Positions 24,493 through 33,266 of a stretch of 64,000 nucleotides of DNA are shown here, piece after piece. Location of the stretch: NCBI RefSeq assembly GCF_002934265.1, contig NZ_PTIX01000034.1, positions 1 through 64,000 on the forward strand, given 5' to 3'. The notes under the pieces are model-generated. The model ran no database searches. It was not told where the DNA came from and was given only the letters and a program-made list of their open reading frames with translations. A program made the position numbers and the translations under genes. The stretch is from Actinokineospora auranticolor. Lineage in GTDB: Bacteria; Actinomycetota; Actinomycetes; Mycobacteriales; Pseudonocardiaceae. Position 1 is the stretch's first letter. Each line of letters starts with the position of its first letter.

Positions 24493-25895
24493 CCCCCGAC
24501 GAGCTGCGCACCCTGTTCCTGTTCGAGAGCCTCGACGACGACCGGATCGGTTGGCTGGCCGAACACGTCGAGACCACGACTTTCGCCGCGGGCGAGGAGA
24601 TCCTCACCGAGGGCGCCCCGGCTACCTGCTTCTACCTGCTGCTCGACGGCACGGTCTCGCTGCACCGCACCATCGGCGGCGACCAGCCGGAGATCTCCCG
24701 CAGCGACACGCGCGGCGCGTACTTCGGTGCCACGCAGGCATACCTGGAGATCGAGGAGCGGCACACCTACCAGATGACGGTCCGCGCGGTCACCGACGTG
24801 CGACTCGCCCAGCTGCCCGCCACCGAGTTCGGCGCGGTGATGCGCGAGTGGTTCCCGATGGCGATGCACCTGCTGGAGGGCCTGCTCTGGGGCATGCGCA
24901 ACAGCCAGGCCGTCGTCGCGCACCGGGAACGGCTGGTGGCGCTGGGATCGCTGTCCGCCGGGCTGACGCACGAGCTGAACAACCCGGCCGCCGCGGCGGT
25001 GCGGGCCACGGCCGCGCTGCGCGAGCGGGTGGCGGGCATGCGGCACAAGCTGGCCATGCTGGCGGGCGGCGCCATCGACCCGACCGCGCTGCCCGCGCTG
25101 GTCAAGCTCCAGGAAGCGGCGGTGGAGCGGGTCGCCAAGGCGCCGGAACTGGGCGCGCTGGAGACCAGCGACGCCGAGGACGAGCTCAGCGACTGGCTGG
25201 AGGACCGGGGCATCTCCGACCCGTGGCTGCTGGCGCCGGTGCTGGTCGGCGGCGGCTTGGACGTGGAGTGGCTGTCCACGGCGGTGGCCGAGTGCCCGTC
25301 GCCGGTCGCCGACCCGGCCATCCGCTGGCTGGCGTACACGGTCGAGACCGAGATGCTGATGAACGAGATCGCCGACGCGACCACGCGGGTGTCGACGCTG
25401 GTCGGCGCGGCCAAGCAGTACTCGCAGATGGACCGGGCCCCGTTCCAGGTCGTCGACGTGCACGAGCTGCTGGACTCCACGCTGGTCATGCTGGGCGGCA
25501 AGATCGGCGACCGGGTGCGCGTGGTCAGGGACTACGACCGCGGCCTGCCCCGGATCTCGGCTTACGCCGCCGAGCTGAACCAGGTCTGGACCAACCTCAT
25601 CGACAACGCGGTCTCCGCGATGGACGGCGACGGCACGCTGACCGTGCGGACATTCCGCAACGGTGAGCGGGACCTGGTCGTGGAGATCGGCGACACCGGC
25701 GAGGGCATCCCGGCGGAGGTGCGGGAACGGATCTTCGAACCGTTCTTCACCACCAAGCCGGTCGGCGAGGGCACGGGCCTGGGGCTCGACATCTCGTGGC
25801 GGATCGTGGTGAACAAGCACCACGGGGACATCAAGGTGGAGTCGGCGCCGGGCGACACCAGGTTCCAGGTCTGGCTGCCGCTGAGCGGGGTGTGA
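24489..25895 (+). CDS. Cyclic-nucleotide-binding sensor histidine kinase
   Basis: A 468-residue kinase. The N-terminal cNMP-binding fold (about 1-125; FESLDDDRIGWLAEHVE, AAGEEILTEGAPATCFYLLL) is followed by a HisKA segment with AGLTHELNNPAAAA and a long helical insert, and an HATPase_c domain (NLIDNAVSAM N-box, DTGEGIP, GTGLGLDISWRI). Its start overlaps the stop of the fusion regulator gene (GTGA), so the two form a coupled two-component pair. No membrane segment is visible. The ligand of the N-terminal domain is unknown. Confidence 0.88.
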   Translation: MTPDELRTLFLFESLDDDRIGWLAEHVETTTFAAGEEILTEGAPATCFYLLLDGTVSLHRTIGGDQPEISRSDTRGAYFGATQAYLEIEERHTYQMTVRAVTDVRLAQLPATEFGAVMREWFPMAMHLLEGLLWGMRNSQAVVAHRERLVALGSLSAGLTHELNNPAAAAVRATAALRERVAGMRHKLAMLAGGAIDPTALPALVKLQEAAVERVAKAPELGALETSDAEDELSDWLEDRGISDPWLLAPVLVGGGLDVEWLSTAVAECPSPVADPAIRWLAYTVETEMLMNEIADATTRVSTLVGAAKQYSQMDRAPFQVVDVHELLDSTLVMLGGKIGDRVRVVRDYDRGLPRISAYAAELNQVWTNLIDNAVSAMDGDGTLTVRTFRNGERDLVVEIGDTGEGIPAEVRERIFEPFFTTKPVGEGTGLGLDISWRIVVNKHHGDIKVESAPGDTRFQVWLPLSGV

Positions 25896-25935
25896 TCGCG
25901 CTACCGTGGTGGCGGGACAACACAAGGAGCCTGCC

Positions 25936-26448
25936 GTGGCCGGTGGCCGACAACGCGAGCTGTGGCTCGCGACAGCGGCGACGGCCGTCGTGGCGGTCAC
26001 GGCCCTGGTGATCGCCGGGGCGGGCGACGAGCCCGCCGGGGCGGCCCCGGGCGACCCGGCCATCCCGACCCCGGGCGTCGGCTGCCCGCCGCCGCGCGCT
26101 CCTTTTCCGCCGGAGCCGGACTTCGGGCGCGACCAAGTCGGCCCACCCGGCCCGCTGCTCCCGGCGACGCCCCCGGACACGGTGTGGATCTGCGCCACCC
26201 GGGCGGAGCACACGATGCCCGCCCGAGAGGTCCGGGAGAAGACCGCCGAACTCGTCAAGACCATCAACGACCTGCCCGCCCCGTGGCCCGATGCCTGCAC
26301 CGCCATGGGGGGCTCCCAGTTCGACCTGGTCTTCCAGTACGGCCCCGACCGCGTCGTCGTCGAGGTCGACCTCAGCGGCTGCGGCCCCATGCGGGTCGGC
26401 CGGTGGTACCGGGCGGGCGGCAGGGCGCTGGCGAAGGTCCTGCAGTAG
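25936..26448 (+). CDS. Secreted or membrane-anchored protein, unknown
   Basis: A 170-residue protein. An N-terminal hydrophobic stretch (LWLATAATAVVAVTALVIAG, about 9-28) is a signal anchor or signal peptide without a lipobox. The exported part is proline-rich to about residue 75, then has four Cys (GCPPP, ICATRAEH, ACTAMGG, GCGPM) that could form two disulfides, ending in a strand-rich VVVEVDLSGCGPM. GGAG is seven bases before GTG 25936. No family is recognised. It may be read with the kinase operon 40 bases upstream. Confidence 0.65.
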   Translation: MAGGRQRELWLATAATAVVAVTALVIAGAGDEPAGAAPGDPAIPTPGVGCPPPRAPFPPEPDFGRDQVGPPGPLLPATPPDTVWICATRAEHTMPAREVREKTAELVKTINDLPAPWPDACTAMGGSQFDLVFQYGPDRVVVEVDLSGCGPMRVGRWYRAGGRALAKVLQ

Positions 26449-26655
26449 CGACCGCGGCTCGGGCGCAGGGCGCGCCGATCGACCCCGAACATCCACTCGC
26501 CTCCAGACCACAATCCGCAACTGGCTTGGGGAGATCATGACCGGTCCCGGTGCCGGAAATCCATCGCACGATCGGGCTGTGCCACCGAGGGGAAAACGGC
26601 GCTTCGCCCACCGAGTCGGCAAGTGCCCGCTTCGCGTTGGGCCGAGCGGGTGGGT

Positions 26656-26687
26656 GAGGCGGGGTCACCCTGCGCGGACCCCGCCTC
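26656..26687 (-). terminator. Stem-loop after the acetamidase gene
   Basis: GAGGCGGGGT (26656-26665) and ACCCCGCCTC (26678-26687) form 10-bp perfect arms 7 bases past the acetamidase stop. The 240-base gap to the upstream convergent gene holds no other feature. Confidence 0.7.
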
Positions 26688-26694
26688 TCCCGGC

Positions 26695-27696
26695 TCAGCG
26701 TTGGTTCAGGTAGTGCGTCGCGGTGGTGCGGAGGCGGGTGTGGACGTCCTCGTAGGCGCGGGTTTCGGCGAGGTACCGCTTGGGGAGCTTGGCGAGCATC
26801 GTGTAGTTGGTGTCCACGACGTTGCCCGCAGGCGCGAGGCCCGCCTGGCTGACGAACTGGTACGCGTCCAGGGCGTCCAGGGACAGGAGGTCGGCTGTCC
26901 AGGTCACCAGGTCGTGCTGGCTGATGCGGAAGGCGTCCTCCAGGGGACGCGCGGTGCCGGTGGACATGAGGTGGGTGTCGGATTCCAGGCGGGGCCAGGG
27001 GGTGGACACGCCCTTGATCAGGTCGACGACGATGACCGTGGACATGGCCGCTTCGACCGCGGTGCCGCAGACCTCGCCCTCGCCTTGGCGGCAGTGGCCG
27101 TCGCCCAGGGAGATGAGGGCGCCGGGGACGTTGACGCCGAAGTAGGCCGTGGTGCCCGCGCGCATTTCCGGGGTGTCCATGTTGCCGCCGTGGGCGCCCG
27201 GGGTGATGCTCATGATCACCTCGTGGGCCGCCGGGGCGACGCCCACGGTGCCGTGCATGGGGTCCAGGGGGAGTTCGATCGACAGGTCGGAGTCGCGGGC
27301 GTTGAAGCGGCAGATACCGCGCTCCGCGTCGACGTCGTAGCGCCAGACCCGTTCGGGGAGGGCGTCGTGGAGCATGGCCGTGGTGTGGGTGGCCGTCAGG
27401 GCGCCGAAGTGGGGGAAGGTCGTGGAGATGGCCCAGTCGCGGGTCGGGCGGATGTCGACGAAGTGCACGGCGACGGTGTCACCGGGTTCGGCGCCTTCGA
27501 CGGCGATGGGGCCGGTGACCGGGTTGAGGTAGGGGAAGGTGCAGACCTGGCTCGGCAGGTCATCGATCCCGCGCACGGCGCCACCGAAGCAGTCCTCTGT
27601 GGATAGTTCGACAACCGTACCCGGTGCCACGGTCATGGCGGGCGCGCGACCGCCGAACGCGTACGCGGGCTCGGATTCCAGACGGACGACCCTCAC
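26695..27696 (-). CDS. Acetamidase/formamidase family protein
   Basis: A 333-residue protein of the FmdA_AmdA family, which hydrolyses short amides to ammonia and the acid. Typical landmarks are ELSTEDCFGG, NPVTGPIAVEGAEPGDTVAV, HFGALTATHTT, GVAPAAHEVIMS with HGGNMDTPEM, and NVPGALISLGDGHCRQGEGE, which carries metal-binding residues. The GTG at 27696 overlaps the permease stop (GTGA), so it is co-translated with the APC transporter, suggesting import and hydrolysis of an amide or amino-acid amide as a nitrogen source. Confidence 0.9.
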   Translation of the reverse strand: MRVVRLESEPAYAFGGRAPAMTVAPGTVVELSTEDCFGGAVRGIDDLPSQVCTFPYLNPVTGPIAVEGAEPGDTVAVHFVDIRPTRDWAISTTFPHFGALTATHTTAMLHDALPERVWRYDVDAERGICRFNARDSDLSIELPLDPMHGTVGVAPAAHEVIMSITPGAHGGNMDTPEMRAGTTAYFGVNVPGALISLGDGHCRQGEGEVCGTAVEAAMSTVIVVDLIKGVSTPWPRLESDTHLMSTGTARPLEDAFRISQHDLVTWTADLLSLDALDAYQFVSQAGLAPAGNVVDTNYTMLAKLPKRYLAETRAYEDVHTRLRTTATHYLNQR

Positions 27697-29078
27697 TTCG
27701 ACTCCCCCGCGATCCCGGACAGCTCCGGACGACGTCCGGTCACCAAAAGTCCGATTAGGACGACAACCCCGATGCCCAGCCACACGAACCCGGTGGTCTG
27801 CGCGGCCACCTGCGCGTTGATCACCACGTACGCCAGGATGCCGAACCCGATGACCGGCGCGATCAGATGCTTCCACCAGTCCTTACTGCGGTTGCGCACC
27901 ACGTAGTGCACGACGACCGACACGTGCAACACCAGGAACGCCGTCATGGCACCGAAGTTGACCAGCGAGCTCAGCAGCGAGACCCCGTCGTCGCGCGACT
28001 GCATGTACAGCCCGAACCCCAGCGACACCGCCGCCACCAGCAGGGTCGCGTTCACCGGCACGCGCCGGGTCGGGTGCACCTTGGCCAGGAACTTCGGCAG
28101 CTGCCGGTCGCGCGCCATCGCGAACAGCAGGCGGGACGTCGCGGCCTGGGCCACCAGCGAGTTCGCGAAACCCCACGACACCGCGGTCGCCGCGGCGGTC
28201 AGCGTGGCCAGCCAGCCGCCGCCCGCGACCCGGGCCGCGTCGTAGAACGAGGTGCCCGCCGCGTCGCCGTTGGCGATCAGGGCGGCCGGGTCCGGCACGA
28301 GGAGCGCGGCGACCCAGGTCTGCACGATGAACAGCACGCCGGTCAGCAGCAGCGCGGCGATCATCGAGCGGCCGATCGCCTTGGCCGACTCGCGGTTCTC
28401 CTCCGCCAGCGTGGAGATCCCGTCGAAGCCGAGGAAGCTGAGCACCGCGATGGACACCGCGCCGAAGATCAGCGGCCAGGAGAACGTGCCGCTGTCGAAG
28501 ATCGGGGTGAGGTCGAAGCCGCGGCCCTTGCCCTGCGCCAGCGCCACGACGCCGATCACCAGGAAGATCGCCAGGATGATCAACTGGCCGACCAGCATGA
28601 CCCGGTTGACCTTCGCGGTCATCTCGATGCCGAAGAAGTTGACCGCGGTGTTGAGCAGCACGAACACGACCAGCCACAACCACACCGGGATCGCGGGCAG
28701 CAGCGAGTTCATCGCGATGCCCGCGATCAGGTAGAGCAGGCTCGGCACCAGCACGTAGTCGAGCAGGATCATCCAGCCGGACAGGAACCCGACCGGTGAC
28801 GCGATGCCGCGCCCGGCGTAGGTGTAGACCGAGCCCGCCATCGGGAACGCGCGCGACATCTGGGCGTAGGAGTTGGCGGTGAACAGCATCGCCAGCATGC
28901 CGATGGCGTAGGCCAGCGCGACCATGCCGCCGGAGCCGGAGAACACGGTGCCGAAGATGCCGAACGGCGCGATCGGGACCATGAACACCAGCCCGTAGAC
29001 CACCAGGTCGCGGAAACCCAGCGATCGACGCAACTCCTGGGTGTAGCCGTACTGCGCCAACCCGGCCTGTTCGCTCAT
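27693..29078 (-). CDS. APC-family amino acid/amide permease
   Basis: A 461-residue transporter with about twelve membrane segments. The first helix region VVYGLVFMVPIAPFGIFGTV and SFLGFDGISTLAEENR in segment six are typical of the APC superfamily (the latter contributes to the substrate gate). It starts at ATG 29078 after GAGGAGGG. It heads an operon with the acetamidase; a MarR gene lies upstream in the same direction. Substrate is inferred from the neighbour to be an amide. Confidence 0.88.
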   Translation of the reverse strand: MSEQAGLAQYGYTQELRRSLGFRDLVVYGLVFMVPIAPFGIFGTVFSGSGGMVALAYAIGMLAMLFTANSYAQMSRAFPMAGSVYTYAGRGIASPVGFLSGWMILLDYVLVPSLLYLIAGIAMNSLLPAIPVWLWLVVFVLLNTAVNFFGIEMTAKVNRVMLVGQLIILAIFLVIGVVALAQGKGRGFDLTPIFDSGTFSWPLIFGAVSIAVLSFLGFDGISTLAEENRESAKAIGRSMIAALLLTGVLFIVQTWVAALLVPDPAALIANGDAAGTSFYDAARVAGGGWLATLTAAATAVSWGFANSLVAQAATSRLLFAMARDRQLPKFLAKVHPTRRVPVNATLLVAAVSLGFGLYMQSRDDGVSLLSSLVNFGAMTAFLVLHVSVVVHYVVRNRSKDWWKHLIAPVIGFGILAYVVINAQVAAQTTGFVWLGIGVVVLIGLLVTGRRPELSGIAGESK

Positions 29079-29174
29079 GGACCCTCCTCGCCGACGCGGT
29101 GCGCGTGTGCGGCGAAGCGTAGACAGATTCCTTCCATTTGGAAATAGTCGTCCGCGAACCGGTGTCCGCGCAGG

Positions 29175-29681
29175 TCACACGGTCGGCGGGACCGGCTCGG
29201 GTGGCCCCTCGGCGAGCACCGCGGTCAGCGTGGCGCTCATCTTGAACAGGAACTCCTCGAACTGGGCGACCTGCTCGGCGGGGTACTCGTCGACCAGCGC
29301 CTGCACCCGGTCGACGAACGGGCCGAAGAACACCTTGGCCGGGTGCGCCATGGCGGGGTTGGTCCGCAGGGTCACCACGCGGCGGTCGGCGTTCTCCCGG
29401 GTGCGCACGACGTAGCCGAGCCGCTCCAGCCGGTTGAGCAGGTTCGCGGTCGCGCCGGTGGTCAGCGAGACGCGCTCGCTGAGCCGGGTCGGCGTGAGCG
29501 GGTCGCCCTTGTCCTCGGCGTAGAAGATCTCGACGAGCGCGGTCGCGTCGGTCGAGTGCAGGCCGAGCCACGCGGCGAAGCTGTTGGCGAACTCGCCGTA
29601 GTCCGCGCCGAACGCGCGGAACCCCTCCAGTACGCGGTTTGCGTGCTCGCCGCGGCCGGCGGGCTGGTGCGAGTGGGTCAC
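29175..29681 (-). CDS. MarR-family transcriptional regulator
   Basis: A 168-residue MarR protein: winged helix with LTPTRLSERVSLTTGATANL, LNRLERLGYVVR and RTRENADRRVVTL (the wing with the characteristic DRR). GTG 29681 is chosen; upstream codons lack homologous character. It diverges from the P450 gene; a 19-bp perfect palindrome at 29739 between the two starts is its probable operator. It may also control the permease/acetamidase operon 97 bases downstream. Confidence 0.82.
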   Translation of the reverse strand: MTHSHQPAGRGEHANRVLEGFRAFGADYGEFANSFAAWLGLHSTDATALVEIFYAEDKGDPLTPTRLSERVSLTTGATANLLNRLERLGYVVRTRENADRRVVTLRTNPAMAHPAKVFFGPFVDRVQALVDEYPAEQVAQFEEFLFKMSATLTAVLAEGPPEPVPPTV

Positions 29682-29713
29682 CGGATCTCGTTTCCGTCGA
29701 GCGCGGTTGGGTG

Positions 29714-29757
29714 TTGACAACCTACCCCCCGGACTCGATAGCTTCACAGTGAAGCTA
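29714..29757 (+). promoter_or_regulatory. P450 promoter with MarR operator
   Basis: TTGACA (29714-29719) is a full -35 match, with GATAGC (29737-29742) a possible -10 at 17 bp spacing. A perfect palindrome TAGCTTCAC-A-GTGAAGCTA (29739-29757) overlaps the -10, so binding of the adjacent MarR protein would block the P450 promoter. Confidence 0.7.
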
Positions 29758-29778
29758 CTTCACCATGCAGGAGGGGTT

Positions 29779-30885
29779 ATGCGGGAAGCTCCATACCTGG
29801 GTGACGTCGACCTGACCGCGGCATCCGTGCGCGGCCTGGAGGAGCCGAGCCCGCTGCGCCGGGTGTTGCGCGCGGCCGGGCCAGTGGTGCAGGTCGACGC
29901 CCCGGCGGGCGGCCGGGTGTGGGTCGTCACCGAGGACTCGGTGGCTAGAGAGTTGCTCGTGCACCCCGGTGTGGTCAAGGACCCGGGCAGCGCGCCCACG
30001 GCCTGGGACCGGGTCGGCGCGGGCCTGGAGCCGACGGCGGCGGACCACCCGTCGCTGACCACGCTGGACGGGCCCGCGCACGCCGAGGCCCGCCGGGCGC
30101 ACGCGCCGATGTTCACCGCCGCGCGCATCCAGGAGTACACCGACCACATCCGGTCCGTGGCGCGCGAGCTGCTGGCGGCCTTAGCGGACGAGGCGGACCT
30201 GGTCGCGGACTTCAGCGTGCGGTTCCCGCTGACGGTGGTCCTCGACCTGCTCGGCGTGCCGCGCTCGAAGGTCGACGAGGCCAAGGCGGCCTGCGGGCAA
30301 CTCGGACTCGACCAGGGCGACGCGATCCGGCGGCTGCTGGCGGTGGCGGGGACGGCCGAGGGACCGGGGATCGCCCAGCAGCTGCGGCAGCGCATGCCGG
30401 ACGATACCCCGGACGACGAGGTCACCTACTACGTGCTGGCCATGCTCGTCGCGGGTCAGATCACCACCGACCGGTCGGTGGGGTTCGTCGTGGCCCGGCA
30501 CTTGAGCGCCCCGACCGATGAGCCCGCCGCCGAGTTCGTCCGAGGGGTTCTGCGCGACCACCCGGCCGCGCCGTTCGGCCTGTGGCGGTTCACGACGGCG
30601 GAGGTGGATCTGGGTGGGGTCCGGGTGCCCGCCGGGGCCCCGATCCTGGCGCACACGGACGGCATCAACGAGACCACCGCCCGCGACCTCACGTTCGGCG
30701 CGGGGCATCACTACTGCTTGGGGGTGCATTTGGCGCAGTTGGAGCTGACGGTGTTGGTGGAGGTTCTGCGCGCGGACTATCCCGATGCGCGGTTGCTGGT
30801 TCCGGGGTCCGAGCTGCGGCAGGTCATGCCGGGGACGATTCAGGGAGCGCGGGTGGAGACGCTGCCGGTGCGTCTGCGGGGCTAG
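29779..30885 (+). CDS. Cytochrome P450, short form
   Basis: A 368-residue P450, about 30 residues shorter than the usual bacterial 400. The haem loop is FGAGHHYCLGVHLA with the Cys ligand, the I-helix has AGQITT, the K-helix ExxR appears as EFVR, and a C-helix has HAEARRAHAPMFT. The AGGAGGGG site precedes ATG 29779 by six bases. The substrate is unknown. Divergent from and probably repressed by the MarR gene. No ferredoxin gene lies nearby. Confidence 0.85.
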   Translation: MREAPYLGDVDLTAASVRGLEEPSPLRRVLRAAGPVVQVDAPAGGRVWVVTEDSVARELLVHPGVVKDPGSAPTAWDRVGAGLEPTAADHPSLTTLDGPAHAEARRAHAPMFTAARIQEYTDHIRSVARELLAALADEADLVADFSVRFPLTVVLDLLGVPRSKVDEAKAACGQLGLDQGDAIRRLLAVAGTAEGPGIAQQLRQRMPDDTPDDEVTYYVLAMLVAGQITTDRSVGFVVARHLSAPTDEPAAEFVRGVLRDHPAAPFGLWRFTTAEVDLGGVRVPAGAPILAHTDGINETTARDLTFGAGHHYCLGVHLAQLELTVLVEVLRADYPDARLLVPGSELRQVMPGTIQGARVETLPVRLRG

Positions 30886-30997
30886 CTCTCCCGGGGCGCA
30901 GGTTGGCGTGGTCTGGCGACTGGGGCGTTCGGCGACGTCGAGCCTCGCCGAGTCGTGTCAGGGTGCTGCTTGGGGCGGTGGCTGGGGTGATCGGTCT

Positions 30998-31290
30998 GGC
31001 TGTTCGCGGAGAGCTGTGTGGCCTTGATCGGGTGAACTTGCTTTGCGTGGGGCCTTACGAGCCTGCGGTGGGCTGCTGGGCGTGTGGGCGTGGGTGGGCT
31101 GTGCGCGTTGGGTTTGTCCGGCTGTTCGCGGAAAAGATGCGCGGCCTCGATTGGGCGAACTTGCTTTGCGCGGGGCCCCTACGAACCTGCGGTGGGGAAA
31201 AGCGGTGGGAGGGGCAAGCCCACCCCACCCGCAGGCGAGCTTGGCAGGCCCGTCCCCCCACGCAAAGCAAGTCCACCCAATCAAGGCGTG
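30998..31290. repeat. Direct repeat pair plus inverted third copy
   Basis: Unit A occurs at 30998-31072 and 31120-31196 (122 bp period): GGCTGTTCGCGG, then a variable stretch, GGCC..GAT.GGG, then GAACTTGCTTTGCG and CCTGCGGTGGG. Its core reappears inverted at 31254-31290 (CACGCAAAGCAAGTCCACCC). The second and third copies can fold into a long hairpin spanning 31150-31290. Neither strand has a convincing gene. The plus strand here is strongly G-rich. Confidence 0.7.
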
Positions 31291-31320
31291 TGGCAGGGCC
31301 GCGTTGCGTTCTGGGGGGCT

Positions 31321-31530
31321 TGGGCTCAAGCGGCGGTTGAGGGGTGGGTCCGGGGAGGAACGGAACAGCTCGGACCGGGTGGCGGGAACACGTTGCGCCG
31401 AGTGGCGGGTTGGGCTTCTGCGGCGGTTGAGGGGGCGGTCCGGAGAGGAACAGAACGGCCTGGAGCTGCGGCGGGGACATGTCGCGCTGAGTGGGGGCTG
31501 GGGTTCTGCTGCGGTTTCCGGGGAATGGGT
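31321..31530. repeat. 90-bp tandem repeat, about 2.3 copies
   Basis: Copies start at 31321, 31411 and 31500 (periods 90 and 89). Each begins near TGGGCTTCTGCGGCGGTTGA and runs through GTCCGGGGAGGAAC and GAGTGGCGGG. Copies differ at roughly a quarter of positions. It continues directly from the A repeats, so the whole 30.9-31.68 kb gap is non-coding repeat. It is not a CRISPR array: the units are contiguous with no spacers. Confidence 0.68.
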
Positions 31531-31687
31531 GGGCAACGGCCGAACGCCTGGTTGGAGACCCGGCCCGCGAGTTCGTGGACGAGCGGCTCGAAGGTGCCCG
31601 GTGGTTGGGCCGTGCGGCGACGCCGTGATCGTGCGCGGACCGGCCGCCGGGGCCGGGCGCGAGCCGGGGATCGCAGCGCCCGCGGGG

Positions 31688-32116
31688 CTAGCCCTCCAGG
31701 GATCGCAGCAGGGCGGACAACTCGTCGACGGCCTGGTGGCTGAGGCGTTCGGCGACGCTGTGCTCGTGGGCGGCGGCGAGGGCTTCCAGGCGGTCCAGCT
31801 TGGTGCGGCCCAGCTCCGAGATGTGCACCGACACCCGGCGCCGGTCTTGGGGGGAGTGGCCGCGGAACAGGAGCGCCGCGTCGACCAGGCCGTCGACCAG
31901 GCGGGTCAGGGTGGGGTGGGGGATCTCCACGGCCACGGCCAGCTCGCCCATCGAGCGGCCGTCGGGGGCGGTGACCAGTGCGCGCAGGACGCGCCACTGG
32001 TCGACGGAGGCGCCTTCCTCCTCCAGGCGGGTGCCCAGGTCCCGGGCCAGCGCCCGCTGCGCCCTGGTCAGCAGATCGACCAGGTCGGGCACGCGGGTAT
32101 CGCGTTGACCAGCCAT
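31688..32116 (-). CDS. MarR-family transcriptional regulator
   Basis: A 142-residue MarR protein with SVDQWRVLRALVTAPDGRSM, GELAVAVEIPHPTLTRLVDG and FRGHSPQDRRRVSVHIS, including the DRRR wing. ATG 32116 has AAGG about seven bases upstream. It diverges from the AmiC-like gene with a gap of only 46 bases, so any operator must lie in or across both promoters. Confidence 0.85.
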   Translation of the reverse strand: MAGQRDTRVPDLVDLLTRAQRALARDLGTRLEEEGASVDQWRVLRALVTAPDGRSMGELAVAVEIPHPTLTRLVDGLVDAALLFRGHSPQDRRRVSVHISELGRTKLDRLEALAAAHEHSVAERLSHQAVDELSALLRSLEG

Positions 32117-32162
32117 GATGAGCCTTCCGCCGTGGACGACACGGCGAGCATACTGTCCGGTC

Positions 32163-33266
32163 ATGGACCCCACCTCGGTTGTGCGCGCGGTTGTGCGGGA
32201 CCGGGTGGCGGTCGCCGTGGGCGGGCCGGACCCGGCCGTGCTGCGGCTCGGGCTGCTGCTGCCGCTCTCCGGCGCGCTCGGGCTGACCGGGCCGTCCGGG
32301 TTGATGGCCGCCGCGCTGGCCGCGACCGAGGTCAACACCGCGGGTGGGGTGGCGGGTCGGCCGGTCGAACTGGTGCTGGTCGACGCGGGTCGCGCGCCCG
32401 CCGAGGTGGCGTGCGAGGCCGTCGAGACGGCGGTCGACGCCTTCGTCGGCTTCCACACCAGCGACGTGCACCGCGCGCTGGAGACCGCGCTCGGCGACCG
32501 CGTCCCGTACATCTTCACGCCGCCGCACGAGGGCGGCACCCGGCGCGCGGGGGTGGTGCTGCTCGGCGACAGCCCCGGCAGGCAACTCGCCCCGGCGGTG
32601 CGCTGGCTGGTGAACCACCGGGGCCTGCGGCGGTGGGCGCTGGTCGGCAGCGACTACATCTGGCCGCGCGCCGTGCACCGGGTCGCGGGCGGGATCGTGC
32701 GGGGGCTGGGCGCGGAGGTCGTGACAGAGCGCTTGGTGCCGTTCCCCGGGTCGGGGGTGGCCGCGGAGGAGCTGGTCGACGCCATCGGCCGCGCGCACGC
32801 GGACGCGATCCTGCTCAGCCTGGTCGGCCGCGACCTGGTGGCGTTCAACCGGGTCTTCGCCGAGTCGCCGCTGGCCGCCAGGGTGGTGCGGCTGTCGGGG
32901 TCCCTGGAGGAGAACGGCCTGCTGGCCGCGGGCGGGGACGACACGGGTGAGCTGTACGCGGCCATGCGGTCGTTCGCGGGCCAGGGCGACGAGCGCCGCG
33001 TCGCGCTGGCGGAGCGGCACCGCGCGCTCTTCGGACCCCGGGCTCCCGTGCTCGACGCCTACGCCGAGGGTTGCTACGACGGCGTCCACCTCGCCGCGGC
33101 GCTGGCGGCGGCAGGCGACCTCACCGCCCCCAGAGCCCAACCGGCGACGGCGGCGCTGCTCGCCACGACCGACTGGCCCGGCTCCCCGGCGGGGCCGCCG
33201 CGCCCGACCACCTACCTGGCCCGCGCCGACGGGCTGGACCTCACGGTGATCGCGCCGCTGTTCTAG
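32163..33266 (+). CDS. AmiC/LivJ-like periplasmic-binding-fold sensor, cytoplasmic
   Basis: A 367-residue protein of the branched-chain amino-acid/amide-binding fold (peripla_BP_5/6 type): LRLGLLLPLSGALGLTGPSG at the start, FVGFHTSDVHRALETALGDR, PYIFTPPHEGG, RRWALVGSDYIWPR, and DAILLSLVGRDLVAFNRVF. It lacks any signal peptide, like cytoplasmic AmiC, the amide sensor of Pseudomonas. No ribosome site precedes ATG 32163; CATACTGT just upstream suggests a -10 and leaderless translation. Divergent from MarR. Confidence 0.75.
   Translation: MDPTSVVRAVVRDRVAVAVGGPDPAVLRLGLLLPLSGALGLTGPSGLMAAALAATEVNTAGGVAGRPVELVLVDAGRAPAEVACEAVETAVDAFVGFHTSDVHRALETALGDRVPYIFTPPHEGGTRRAGVVLLGDSPGRQLAPAVRWLVNHRGLRRWALVGSDYIWPRAVHRVAGGIVRGLGAEVVTERLVPFPGSGVAAEELVDAIGRAHADAILLSLVGRDLVAFNRVFAESPLAARVVRLSGSLEENGLLAAGGDDTGELYAAMRSFAGQGDERRVALAERHRALFGPRAPVLDAYAEGCYDGVHLAAALAAAGDLTAPRAQPATAALLATTDWPGSPAGPPRPTTYLARADGLDLTVIAPLF

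Noticed and set aside
31055..31480. Proline-rich minus-strand frame in the repeat locus
   Set aside because: It follows the repeat period and lacks a ribosome site; more likely an accident of the G-rich strand.
31321..31530. Possible CRISPR array
   Set aside because: Units are contiguous 90-bp tandem repeats without spacers, and no cas gene is present.
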